A stretch of DNA of 64,000 nt from Panorpa germanica (taxonomy: Eukaryota; Arthropoda; Insecta; Mecoptera; Panorpidae): positions 5,146,001-5,210,000 of the forward strand of contig OY783207.1 in the NCBI GenBank assembly GCA_963678705.1, written 5' to 3'. Below, piece after piece: positions 47,284-59,934 of this stretch. The position numbers were made by a program, and so were the translations under genes. Position 1 is the first letter of the stretch. The number at the start of each line of letters is the position of its first letter. The notes under the pieces are model-generated. The model was given only the letters and a program-made list of their open reading frames with translations. It was not told the origin of the DNA and did no database searches.

Positions 47284-50200
47284 TATTTTAAACTATGTGA
47301 CCTAAAACCTTAAAAGGAATAAATAATTAACTAATTGCTAAGAATTTGCGTTAATAAGCTAAGAAATTTCCTGCAAAATGTTAAATATAGTCGTTTGTTC
47401 TGTACGACTACTTACTTCCTCGATAATTTCTAATAATTTCTTGCTAGTTATTCTAACAAATCTTCTATTCCTTCAACTACGTGTTCCATATCGTGCTGCT
47501 GCAATGTTATGGCACTTAATTGAACGTGCTATTGACGATTTCCGTTCAGAAGTCTTCGTTTTCTAGATAAGATAATAACACTCTCTTCAATATTTTCATA
47601 TCCGTTCACATTTTTCAAACTGCGTGATTGTTGTAACGGAATTTATGTGTTTCTGTCCAACAGATTATTTTACAGGTTCATATATAGTTGTGCCAGGGTT
47701 CTCCTAATTAAATATCAATAATTACTTTAACATTCATTTATTACTAGCCAACAAAATGAAGTGTTTTTTTGATGCCGTAATAGTAAGAGCTGAATTTGGG
47801 TAGTTCTCATAGCAGCTCTAATTTTTATATAGAGACTAATGGATTTAGTCAATTTGTTAAAAAGGATCAAAGTTCTCCTTGTAAACATATAACATTTTCT
47901 TGTTTTCTTATGTTTTAGGGGCAGCATAATTAAACATCAGTGCCTTGGTTGACCAAAATTAGCATTTAATTGCACAAGAAGTCATGGTTTAAGAATAACT
48001 CTTTCAATGACATTTCTGTCAACTGAATTTATCATGTTTCTTGTTTGCTATGTATCAGCAAAATCAATGTATCTCAAAAACTAGATCTAATAGCTAAATC
48101 TTCAAGACTAAAAATTTACTTAGAAATGGTTAAAGAATCACAGTCACCAAAACGTGTAATCAATACCAAACGAATATGGTCAATTCTCCTAATGGATCCG
48201 TATGTGTCAAAGTTCCAAAACGAAATCTCTAAGTTTCTTAAGATAAAATCTATCTCTGATCCGTATTCAGAGTTCATAGTCCCAAATTGCACTTAGTGTT
48301 TCCCTAAGTCATGAATGCCTCTTTGCCACAGTGTTGTTCGGGTACAATATCATTAACAAAAATTTTTTTTAGCAAAAGTTTATACTTCAAGATCAAATTT
48401 TTAAAGGGGTAATGTTCACTACATAGTAAATTAATAAACTATTTAATAACATTTAAAAGTTCAACGTTTTTCGGTATTTATGAATACATTTCTAAATTCA
48501 TAGACATTCTTTTCTTAAATTTAAAACTATGAGAGTGAGTAGAAGGGTGAGACTGCCATAAATTGCGATGCAGAACTTGGTGGTGGTACATATTTTGTTT
48601 CAAATTTATAATGTGTAGCATTTCATTAAATATAACATTGGACGAATAAACAAAATCGAAATATATTTGTATATTACACTCGTTGTCTTTCAATTGGCCG
48701 AAAATGTAGTAAACATATGCTCCTATAAATTAATAGAATATACATATTAAAAGAATATGTCCATTATTATTTTATTTATTCCTAAAATCAGTTGGAACTT
48801 AGTTATTTTTAACTAGCTAGAATACTAACTCCAATCCGCCTATGTGTAACAAGAACAAGTCGTACATATTATTTATATATAATCATCTTAATGCATCAGT
48901 TCAAATTTGTTCAATTCAAAAGTATCTCAAAGTTTCATCCATTGAATGAATACCTTTTCCACTGAACAGTTGAACGAACATCTGTGATGGATTTGAGATA
49001 AATCTTACAGTATATTTTATATATAATTTATAACGATATTTAAATATTGACAAATGACCGATGTAAACACATATTCTATGTTCAATTTCTACTTTACTAT
49101 GAACATCAAATGAATAATAAAAACGTATCATACTTCAGGAGGTAATAAATCGTAAGAAATAAATCTTGAATTGAAAATTAATATAGATTGCTTTTACTTC
49201 ACAAGCATCCGTTGTGTATACTATTTTAATTTGTAAGTTTCTATGAATTCTGTTTCAATTATATTGAATTATATTATTCTTATATGTAGTAGAATAACAT
49301 ACCAAGGCAATACAAATCAAAAGAGTGACAATAATTGTGGTAAAAGAAAGCCTGCACTATTAGTTGAACTTTGTATCATGCGTGTAGTACTATGTTAAAT
49401 TAACATGCTGCGTAATGCCACTGCTGATTTTCCAATACACACGTGCAAGACAGTTTCCGTTCGTAGATTGTTTTAGAATCCTAGCATCAAGCGTACTGTT
49501 ATATTTTAAGAACTATTATGACAAAAAATTGTTAAAATGTACAAATATTATTTTATCAAAAAAAAAGTTGTTATTATTAACAGTGTATTAAGACTCTATG
49601 TAGAGCAAAGTGTATAATCTCTATTCTGCAATGTCATACTCAATAATCGAACGATCTGCGGTGTTCTTGATGTGCATGTCTGGCCAGACTCTTAACCATG
49701 GAATGGTCTCAAGAAATCCAACTTGGAACTATAAAACTTTATAGTAAACATAAAATATAAGATTTAGTGGTCATTGCGCACTGTGTACTGCACTACCGCT
49801 TGTTTAATGTTTACAGTCTCAATGTTTTGTGCCTCCTCTCCCCACCCCTCTTCTACAGAAAACTGAGTAATGAGCAATGATGAGTTTAAACAAGATATTT
49901 GTAATTAGTATTAACTCTCAAGTTTTAACCATGCATAAATATAACTGTTAAATTTCTTGTTTTGTTCATTTTCATTTATATTACTATCTTTCATTTTAAT
50001 CTAAGTTTTTTATTTATTTATATCTATGAGTAGAATATTAATATTGTTGTTTTCCTTTTTAATGTTTGCGTTTGCTTACTGTTTCTACCGTGCAAGATTA
50101 TTAGTCATTCATGATCACGTGGTTTTAATCTTATTTAATAAATGTACGAGTTAAAAATATTTTCCAGTAAAGAAGCATAATTTTTAAATTTATTCACTGA

Positions 50201-50510
50201 AATTTTATTTTTAATTTAGCTTATTATTTAATGTATAAATTTCAACATGTCAGAAGTGGTACAGAGGGATAGGGATGTACAAATACACTTGAAAAATCGA
50301 GCAAATGAAATGTAAGAAAGTAGAGTAACAGATCCGGTTCTGGCTTAAACTTGAAGTACAAAGGGATTATGGGAAAAGACAAAAAAAAAATAAGAAGAAA
50401 TGGGAGATTCAGAATGGCCAATGAGGAAAAGGGATACAGTTATGTGCCACGAGATAACTGCAAGTAATACCCGACAAATTATTGCCATTTTTATTTATCT
50501 TATTTGTAAA
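47284..50510. other. Long anonymous stretch with two weak open frames
   Basis: Plus-strand 48045-48296 (84 codons, ...EMVKESQSPKRVINTKRIWS...) and 47378-47566 (...RVPYRAAAMLWHLIERAI...) look mildly protein-like but have no family I recognise. The pyrimidine tract plus TACAG at 49831-49857 is a perfect-looking acceptor, but stops follow at once in all frames. Confidence 0.35.
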
Positions 50511-50687
50511 GGGTCTTTCAATAAGTGCTGTTATTTTAAACCAATAGATGAATAGATGAAATTTGGTGATATTTTTATTTTAATCTAAAGTACAAACTGA
50601 GGTTAGTAATGAAACACAATATCTGCCAAATGTCACCGTAATATTGCGGTTTTCTGTTGATTTATAATGATCACTCTTATTGAAATA
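50511..50687. mobile_element. 177-bp MITE (GGGTCTTTCAATAAG ends)
   Basis: The left end GGGTCTTTCAATAAGTG and right end (reverse complement GTATTTCAATAAGAGTG) are inverted repeats. The core is shared with 13457-13598 in the same orientation. There is no coding capacity. Confidence 0.7.
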
Positions 50688-50754
50688 CATAATACACCGT
50701 ACTATATTATTATATACACCCTATTGTATAAAACAGATAGCAATACATAGAAGT

Positions 50755-50905
50755 AAGACAGAAGGAAACACATATGACGTAAAGAGATTACTGATTTTTA
50801 ATCCCTTTAACTATTAAAGAGATAAAACATGATAATATCTTCATAATAATTCGTAAAATATATAGTACAGTTTTAAACCATTAAACCCAGAAATTAAACC
50901 CTTTC
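50755..50905. repeat. Palindrome-bearing element, degenerate copy 4
   Basis: The blocks ATCCCTTTAACTATTAAAGAG and ATATATAGTACAGTTTTA (the first split for length), then GAAATTAAACC, follow the order of the right half of the 55.6-kb copy. Confidence 0.5.
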
Positions 50906-51333
50906 TAAATTAATCTCAAATTTTATTTATAATTTTTTTAAGGTTGACAACAGTTGCTGTATTCTTAGTCTATTATTCATGTAAACAAAGTACCACTCGA
51001 CAGAATATTATTTGCAAAGTAGTTCATATTTAATCCTAGTTAAGACCAAATTCAATAAACCATAAGACTACACTCGACGCGATGATTTAAATTAAATGTC
51101 ACCATAAATTCACTTTACAGATTTCAATTCTATTAAACAACATTTGAAACAACAAGTCAACAATAATTTTAAAACATAAATACAAAAAGAAAATAAACAT
51201 TCGTTTCAAAACAGAACATGATCTTTTCTTGTACAATTAAATACTACAGATACTGGAAGCTAAGTGAACGTAAAGCACTAAGCCCATATAAATATTTCAT
51301 GAGAATTATTATGTGTGGAGTAAATAACACACT
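50906..51333. other. Anonymous AT-rich stretch
   Basis: No feature was recognised. Confidence 0.45.
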
Positions 51334-51472
51334 ATAAGTCATTCCCAAGCAAATAATAATTGTCACTCGGTCCGTCTGGTCTCCAGAGGGTCGACCCAAC
51401 GACCCACCTCCCAGTACCGCGTGTCCAGCATCCAGGAAAGAGAGGAGAGCAAAACCGGACACATAAGTCATT
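51334..51472. other. 119-bp GC-rich island between 10-bp direct repeats
   Basis: ATAAGTCATT at 51334-51343 and again at 51463-51472 bracket 119 bases that are more than half G+C in a strongly AT-rich region. One plus frame is open through the island (SVRLVSRGSTQRPTSQYRVS...) and stops in the right repeat. The minus strand is also open (GHAVLGGGSLGRPSGDQTDR). This could be a small insertion with a 10-bp duplication, or an exon-derived insert. No family is recognised and no poly(A) was seen. Confidence 0.5.
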
Positions 51473-51967
51473 AACTGTGAGCAAGCATTTTTAAGTTTCT
51501 GCCAATTTCAAATGATAAACCACTCTTTTTGACAGTTCTTAAAGTGAAAAGGCTGGTGGTACTTGTACAGGTTGGAATATACGAGCATTTGTGTAGAATC
51601 TGCAAGAGCAAAGAGTTCGTTATCCATCCAGCTTCAGTTGTTGATAAATTTATTTGTGCAGTGGTTTAATGAATTACATATTCCTCGAGAATACGTCCAG
51701 TATAAACACAAAATATGGGTTTTACCGTAAATCTATGTAACATTTTACCTAAACAAAAGTTATATTTAATCAAAAAAGGTTTTAAGATTATCAAGGTTGA
51801 AATTGATTGATAGTTTTTAAGTATTGTAAGCTGACTATTAATGACCTTAAGAACCATTCCAACCTTCTGTTTTAATTTTAATTTTATGTTTACTATTATT
51901 TAACGTAATGTTTTTTACCTAACGCTATTTTTTACCGAAGTTTAATAAAATTAAATTAAATTAACGG
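51473..51967. other. Anonymous AT-rich stretch
   Basis: No feature was recognised. Confidence 0.45.
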
Positions 51968-52320
51968 AGATAGAAACATTAGAGCACATTAAGTTTAATG
52001 TGAGAAAAAGGTAATAAGCGAAAAGAATATTGGGCGGTTATTAAAGGGAGGCAGTGGAGAGGTGGATGGCGGAGATAGAGAAAACGAACGAGGAAAGAGG
52101 AGGAATGGCAGAGTAAAAGTAGGTGGGAGAATAGCAGGAGGAGCGAAGCAGTAGCAGTAGTAATTTTGTTTTTATTTTTAGAAGGATAATTTTTTTGGAA
52201 GGAGTGAGAATGTTTAGATATAATAAGAATCAAAATTGATTTAAGCACAATACAATGTAAATAAATGAGTTAAGGTACAAGAATGTAGTGCCAAACGCCA
52301 AAAACATTAAAATAAAATAG
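51968..52320 (+). mobile_element. LINE tail (family B), 5'-truncated
   Basis: It starts inside the ORF2 zinc-motif codons (ACATTAGAGCACATTAAGTT, compare 44637-44656). It carries the GAGGTGGATGGCGGAGATAG block, a CAGGAGGAGCGAAGCAGTAG block and the 3' end AATGTAGTGCCAAACGCCAA, followed by an AAAATAAAATAG tail. The frame is disrupted relative to the 44.6-kb copy. Confidence 0.7.
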
Positions 52321-52947
52321 GAAATACAAGAACATAATTAAATTTTCATGAAGTAAATATGAAAGACATTAAAAATCTTGCATAAAAAGATTAATTTAAG
52401 TCAGAAAATAAACATTTATGTTGAAAGGTAACTTTTATTATGTAATCTTAACATAATATTAACCAAAAAAATATGAAAAAGTAAGCCTTTTGTTTTAAAC
52501 AAACCTTACATATACGTAAGTGAATTTAAGGGGCAACTTGTAGATCTAGTTAAAGAACAGTCGGTATTATACTTTATTAATATAAATTATTATAACTCCT
52601 TTTATTTCTTTATTTTTCACATGCCAAAAAGAAATTTTTACTTTGACAGATTGTAGCTCGATATAGAACAATACCGCCTGCTATACAAAAAACATAAATG
52701 TTATTTTATTTAAATAAAAATACTTTATTACCATTAAATCCTTAAATAATTGTTTTTTAGATTCTATAATCCTTACAACGGTTTACTTAAGAAGTTTATG
52801 ATTTATTTTTCAAAAAGCAGTAAAATAGCTCACACTAAGTAGTGTTTTAAGTGACATAGTTTACGTAATAGGATATCTAACATAACTTTTGTTATGTTAA
52901 ATAAAATTTAAAACATCTACTGTCTTAAGCGGCTATACTGACAACTT
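52321..52947. other. Anonymous AT-rich stretch
   Basis: No feature was recognised. Confidence 0.45.
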
Positions 52948-53298
52948 TTATTTTTCAAGTTTTGTAAAGTTTGAAGTATTCATAATAATAAAATTGAAGC
53001 AGGAAATGAGTAGGACATTGTCATATGTTAGAAAATTCTTGCAACTATAAAATTTAAATATAACTAAAACCGAAACAGTAGGTGGGAATGCCACTTTACT
53101 ATTTGTTTTATATTTTACCAATATGCAGTATGCATCGAAGACACGCCGTTGTAAAATATAGATAAATATGTCACACAACTCTTTGGCTTCCAGCAGAACC
53201 AACATTTGATTATACAAACCCTCTTCATCCCCCTCCCCCACTACTCCAACGATCTTACCGCATATTACCATGCCATGCCCCATGTATAAAACCCACAT
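52948..53298 (-). CDS. Unrecognised 116-codon open frame, possible exon
   Basis: The first half reads like protein (GKIVGVVGEGDEEGLYNQML, then VLLEAKELCDIFIYILQRR) and has a less AT-rich composition than its surroundings. The second half (after about residue 60) is AT-biased and probably intron or chance. No signal peptide, domain or family was recognised. There is no clear acceptor immediately upstream and no convincing donor. It may be a gene scrap, an exon of a long-intron gene, or random. Confidence 0.2.
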   Translation of the reverse strand: MWVLYMGHGMVICGKIVGVVGEGDEEGLYNQMLVLLEAKELCDIFIYILQRRVFDAYCILVKYKTNSKVAFPPTVSVLVIFKFYSCKNFLTYDNVLLISCFNFIIMNTSNFTKLEK

Positions 53299-55563
53299 AA
53301 TATGTGTAGTCCATTTAGAACTTTATTTACATTATATAGTTATATATATAATACATAGATATTTTAATTGGATTGTCATATGTGTTTATTTTTAGTTTGA
53401 AATTGTTTATAATTCTCGATTCGTGAATATGTCTTCATTGCGAGTGAATCAAGGAATGGGTTGAATTAACATGGAGCCGCGATCCTCTAATTTACATAGA
53501 ACATCAATGTAATTCCACGTGCATTAAGACTTAATTGTCGCGGTTGTGTCCTCACCAGGTGAATAACCAAGCGCTTCTAGTATTTCCTAAATTCACCTGA
53601 TAAGAAATTTGCTCTACAAAACTCGTGTAGCGTGTTCGTTCTTCCTAGAGCGCATAACTCAATCACGTTTCAACAACACAACGAGAAGCATCTAAGGTTC
53701 AATATCAAATATCGATTCTCCAGCCCATAACCTGATTAAACTTTATAGTTATAACTAGGAAATCGTTGAGAATAAGAACACAGATGCTTTAAATTAGTGA
53801 TTATTATAGAGGATTCAAAAGAGCGACCACCACGATTGTATAAATGCGATATCTAAGCAACCGCTTAACATATTTTAATTAATTTTACAGCAAATGAAAG
53901 CTGATATAATTACGCAAAATTTATAAAGAACAACATTTTTTCAAAAACTAATTGTTTATAAGTTTAAAAGCGGTTTTCTTGAATGTATACTTTTAAATTA
54001 TGGACACCCTGTTGTATAAATGTATGTATGTGTGTACTTTCAAATAACGCTTCGTATATTGCATGCAGTACCAATTTAATACAATTTTCGATCAGATTTA
54101 TGATAGTTATTTTTGAAAGGCTAAATTCATCTTTTAATAAACACCTTAATATTAAAGTAATATATCAAAACGCATTTTTTAATTTTGCACAGAAGTCATG
54201 TTTGTAGTTACATGTTTTATACTGACTGTTACTAAAGAATTGCGTGACTGCAGCAACCAACTACCGAAGCATTATCATTCTATCTCTTTCTAACAGTGCT
54301 TGATGTTTCAGTCTTTGCTTCATCTTCTGATTCTTGTATCCTATAATAATAATCATGGTTTTTTGTTTTGTTTTTGTTACAATGAATTATATATTACATT
54401 ATAATTAAGGCTACTGGTTGGAATTCTGCAGCTTCACAAAATCGGTGGACGAGTTTATCTTCAACTACCCCTAAATTACTTAAAATATTTTATTTATCAT
54501 TTTTAAAGACCGCTTGTAACTCATTATTACAGGGTGCAGTCCTTCTGCTTATACAAATTATAAATTATTTCACCGGGATTTCCCGGGAAATGCTGCTCGA
54601 TACTATCTAGTCATTACTAAGGCAAAAATATATAATATTTGTTAATATTGGCAAATTAAACTGTAGTGAAAATGCAACTTGAGGGTAAGCTTTTATTTAT
54701 CAGTATTAACAAATAAATGAATATCACACTAGTTCATTCATGACGCATTGCCTCAGAGAAAATTACAGAAAGAAACCCAATAATTGACAGTCTTAACACA
54801 GTTCTGCTGTTCACCTAAGTAAGCATCCATAATTGCGAGTAGTCTATTTTAAGACAAAATGTTAGCGCTTTATATTGTTAAATATGTTTAAAGGTATGTA
54901 TCACACTATATGTGAATATGACGAAGGCAGAACCTTTCGTGTGGTGACCCGATAATCGTCTCAAAACGTCGGGCAGAACCATACCTTAAGTTGTGTTGTC
55001 TCTATCGTTCTACGACAAAGACAAAAGTGCACCGTCTAAATTTAAATTTAGATGGTAAAAATAATTTTAGTATGCTTATGAACCTTACTGATACAAGTTA
55101 ATACCTGCAAACTTCAATACAGGTATTTCATAGAAACTGAAAAATATCGCGTGTGAAGAAGAAGAAATATGGCAGAAAATAGTCGTCAATCTCAGCTCAT
55201 TACCGTCGCCACTGACACCAACTACATCATTATGTGTATGTATGTATGTCGTATGTTAGACTAGAAAAATATATTGAGAGTTGAGAACATTACTTTTTCT
55301 ATTTAATATCCACATTTTACAAGCACTTGAACAACATGACTTTGCCTTATATAAAAATACTATAGGTGGATAACTGGAAGTGTTTTGTGATAAGAGTCGA
55401 CCACTCAGCCTTACAGATGGACAGCCAATGTCGAGAACTATTGAATATGCAATCTCAACAAATAAATAGAAAGCCCACATTATTCGTACATCGATACTTC
55501 GATCGTAATAAACTCTGTTCATAAATATGCGCATGTCTTAAATGTTGATTAATGGGATGTCAG
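53299..55563. other. Anonymous stretch with a perfect-looking palindrome
   Basis: The 26-bp near-perfect palindrome at 55031-55056 (centre CTAAATTTAAATTTAG) is the only structure seen. A half-site GGACACCCTGTTGTA at 54002 recalls the ends of the 14.2-kb MITE. Confidence 0.45.
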
Positions 55564-56033
55564 AATTGGCTTGTGTCCTCATTTTTTAGTGATCGATTTT
55601 TTAATTGTTGATTGAAATTGATGTTAATAAATGTGTATTGGCGTGTATTTTTTATTAAATCTAAATATTGACGGAGATATAGCAATTAAAAGTTTAAATT
55701 GTAGTTTTAGCGCTATTATTGAAATTTTATTGCTCCTTGAAATAACTGTAAATAATATTTGATATTTTGATATATAAATACATATAGCAGAGATTTATGA
55801 GCTGTAAGGTTGGTAACCTTACACAAGGATTGTGATGTCACATGCACTTGGAATGTGTACAACGTTGAATCTCTTTAATAATTAAAGAGATAAGATGACT
55901 TTTTTAATTGTAAATATCTCTTAACATATAAGGAGTTATTAAAACATAATTGAACATTTGAGGTTCTAGTAACCCACTTTATCAATATGTAGTACATTTT
56001 TATAGAAATTAAGACAGAGGACACAAGCCAATT
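55564..56033. mobile_element. Palindrome-bearing element, best copy (copy 3)
   Basis: The 470-bp unit has 17-bp perfect terminal inverted repeats, AATTGGCTTGTGTCCTC and GAGGACACAAGCCAATT. It contains the hairpin GTAAGGTTGGTAACCTTAC (about 55803-55821) and the perfect palindrome at 55870-55890 (TCTCTTTAAT, one A, ATTAAAGAGA). There is no coding frame. No target duplication is obvious. Four other copies, of decreasing quality, lie in the window. Confidence 0.82.
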
Positions 56034-57768
56034 ATATTATTGTAGAATATCTGTAGAAACGGACGGATGTTAACACTCCATTAGAGAAATAAAGGACAAT
56101 ATGGCGTTTTAACTTAACTCGATTCTCTTGATAAAATTCAAAATTAGTGAATTTATTTACTTCACGATAATTTAAACTGTTTTGGCTCATTTTTCAACGA
56201 GTCCTAGCTACGTTCATTACGCCGATACTCAGGATATAATTTTCTCTTTTACGTAGTATATAAGAAGACAAATATTTCTATTATATACAATTTTATGACA
56301 AGCAGTATTTGAAGTGGTCGAAGAGAAAAATAAATCTTTCCGCAGTTGAAGCTGTCTCTTCATCAAAGAAACGCGGTAACAATTCATCCGTCATGACTAA
56401 CTGTTTCTTTTACCATTTACATGAACAAATTAAATTTTCACTTTGCAATAACCTAGAAATTACATTTTTAAAATTGCTTTTAATTCAATCTGATATTTAT
56501 TGATTTATTTGATAGGAAATCTCATTACTTCATAAATAAACAGCTAACGAAATAAAACAAGAGTCGTACGCCTAGATACCTTCCTAGTTGATACAAATAA
56601 GCTAGAATCTCATTAAATTTCTTATTAATTTTTTTATGCAATCAGAACTGATTCTTCTTTATATATTACACTCAGTGCCGGCTAGGTGGGCCATGGTACG
56701 GGTCGTCATTTTACAATTTTATCATTTGTTGTTATAATTGTATTAATTATGCGTATTTTGTTACAAAAATATAAAAACAATAATTTTTATTAATGTTAAG
56801 GTATGTAGTGTTATCAATTTATTCATATGTGCACAGAAAAAAATCGCGATTTAGTACAGTATAACCAAGATTCATGTAATCATGATCGCAGTGTAGAACA
56901 GACTGGTCGCGTTAGATTGGTTTTTGCTTCTTAGGATCTTAAGAAAGCATATAGTAACAAAACTGTAATCTGTAATTATATTTGATCTTAGTTGATATGT
57001 AAAAACAACTTCATTTTTTCCCTATTTCTATTTCTAAAATACAGGAAGAATTACGTACTACTTTTCGTAAATTTTTAAAGAGTAACAAGTAGGCTTATGA
57101 TTATTTTGACAATTAGAAAGCAATAAACAACGCCCGATTTGTTATAGCAAGTAAAGTGAAGTTAGTTTTTAGGCGTGCAAAATATTGTAATTTAATTTTC
57201 AGTAAATATGAGGCCCACCTTGCAAAAAATGTTCCGGCCGCACTGATTACACTAATAAACGTATTCTTGTTTATTTTTTCTTCATTTAATCTTTGTATTA
57301 TCTTGAATTTCACCTTTGTACCCAATTTACTCAACGCATTAACTTGCCTGTCTGCCCTAAATTGCAATTAACAAGTACATTGTTATTACCCACTGGACGT
57401 AAACATAATCTTATGTCAAATCAAGTAACGGTGAATCTGGTTCAAAACCGCAGTTTGCGATTAAATTAATTTGTGAATTATTTTCTTTGATTTATTAATT
57501 AAACTATATAATATAATTAATATCAAATATTAACAAATTAATTCACTAAGTCATGAGAAAGAATTTAAAAAATAATTTTAATTTGCAGTAATTAATCACC
57601 AAAAAACGTGGTTTCAAATTACGAAAGGAATAAAATACAAAACGTCTTTCAAGAAGAAACGTGACCAATCACGTATACACCATCTTGGAGCTGCCTCTAA
57701 TTACGAACGAAAATGATGTTCGACTTTATTCGTACATTTGTCTTAAATCTAATCCATTTATTTCATTT
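56034..57768. other. Anonymous AT-rich stretch
   Basis: No gene was recognised. Open frames overlap on both strands at 57113-57371, with neither looking protein-like. Confidence 0.45.
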
Positions 57769-57772
57769 TTAA

Positions 57773-58789
57773 AGGCCCAATACTCACTGGTAAGTTTCTC
57801 GGCCAACATGTTTGTTCGTTTATGTGCACGAGTAGAAAATGGAGGTATGTTGATGTGTAATAATGTCATTTATTAAGAACAAGAAGTTTTGAAATGAATT
57901 TTAAAGACTGAATAGAAAATAGAGGACTCTTTGTGACATTAGGAGCAAAAGTACAGTAACAATGTTAAAAACAAAGAGAATTATCGTTAAAAATAATTTG
58001 TCAAGTTTACCTAATATAAGGAAAATTATCTATTACGTGAATTTTACCAAATATATAACGTTTAACAACCTATTTTACTTGTTTTCCTAAATAAATAAAC
58101 CCTTGTGCTCGTTATTAGTATACTCATACAAATTTTTAAGAACTCTTTTTTAAAGATTTTAAAATTTTAAGTTATCCCTTTAGGGAATGAAGAATTTAGA
58201 AAAGGCTTTTAAAATTATGACATAAGATTAAATAGTACTAGGTTTTGCATAAATAAAATATTACATAAATGTAATAAAAAGCTTTTAAAATAATAACGCC
58301 TAAATATACAAATAATATATTTTATGTTTTGCGATAGTGGAGAATTTTACGGAAATTAATTCTTTAACTGATGCGGTAAAGCTAAAATAGAATTCATATT
58401 TTAATTTATTAATATTAACAATTAGTTTTACATTTAAACAAAATATTATTGTATTAATTTTTTTATACACATTTAAAAAAAATTATTTTCATTTATTTTA
58501 ATTTTAACTATATTATTTTTATTTAAACATTATTTTAACTAAGATGTTGCGAAGCTCGAATTAACATTTGCTTGTTAATTAATGTCGGTATGGTTTGCGA
58601 GATAGATTTAGAATCTAGAATACCAAATATTGTATTGTTATCATTATTATATAAGTATTCAATAACATTATACATATCTAGATGTTTTAATTATGCTAAA
58701 AGTAGCAAACGCATAATACATGCTGTTAATAATAAATTCCACAAAGTAACTCATATTAATTCCAACATAATCGAGTGTATATGGGGCCT
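57773..58789. mobile_element. TTAA-flanked TIR element, copy 3
   Basis: The left end AGGCCCAATACTCACT and the right end (reverse complement AAGGCCCCATATACACTCGA, continuing TTATGTTGGAATTA) match the family ends. Flanks are TTAA at 57769-57772 and TTAC at 58790-58793. The length is about 1.02 kb. The interior is AT-rich without a transposase. Confidence 0.6.
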
Positions 58790-58793
58790 TTAC

Positions 58794-59934
58794 TTTTAGG
58801 TAATCCCTATCTATTAACTTCATTACAATATAATTAATTTCCCGACTGTACTTATACGCCAAGTTGTGTGTTTCAGTTCCAATTGTAGTATGCTCCGTTT
58901 GATACAGTTTTGACGCCCACCTATACATATATTTCAACTGCTTAGGTTTTTATTTAGTAATTTAGACCGACATTAACATAGGAAGGTGTTTAATATATTC
59001 ATATGTTCCGTCAATTTACCAGAAGATTTAACAATATTAAGATGTTGGATTAATTCATTTCATCAGTAATTATTTCAAGTTTAGACCAACTGCCATTAAC
59101 TCACAGTCGCTCTACACACAGTCTTTATCTTTACTATGGAATTTGAGGTAAAGAAGAAGCTTTTATCCTCATTTTATGGTCACTGTTTATGTCCCCACTT
59201 AAGCGTACTTCTTTCTATAAGATATTCAGATACATCTTTTTTTTCTAAATCATATGTCACATATAAATAAGTTATTTAAAGTTTTTATTTGATTTTTTTT
59301 CAATTTTATTTTACTACGAGTATCTAAAAGATTCTGAGTGGCCTTTGGTATTTTCAGCCAATTAAGATTGACCATCGACCACAATCAAATAATCTTTACG
59401 ACCATTTCGACGATCTATACTGTACATTCAGGTATAAAACATTCGAAACTACGAAAGGAAACGTAACTTATACAGACTTGTACGTGTTATAAATATAGCT
59501 AGAATCAGGTGTATATGAAACATAATAATTTGTGCAAACATTGCACTTCATAAGCGTTTACTTTTGTTTGACTTAAATTTAATTTAATTCCATTTTTAAA
59601 TCAACATATTTTTCTTGAATATGTGATTGAAAAATTTCATTTTTAGTACAATTCTTAACAAGGATAACAAAATAATAAATTTTTAAAATTCATGCGTTAG
59701 GCAACCTTTTTTCAAAATTTTCCAAAGTTAGCCTATGTAGAATTTGACCTTCCTCGCACAATTTTAACCCTTTCTAAAAGCTAAAGTTTAAATTACGAAA
59801 TATTTTCAATATCAATACGGAAATACATACTCAAAATTTAAACTTTCTATCTCTTACGGCTTAAAAATTAAAAATAAAAAACAAAAATTTGGGACAGGAC
59901 GCGATTTGTGGAACTTTTAATTGCAAAATTTACT
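58794..59934. other. Anonymous AT-rich stretch
   Basis: No feature was recognised. Confidence 0.45.

Noticed and set aside
49825-49860. Very strong splice-acceptor-like pyrimidine tract ending TCTTCTACAG
   Set aside because: All three frames meet stops almost at once and no donor or exon partner was found.
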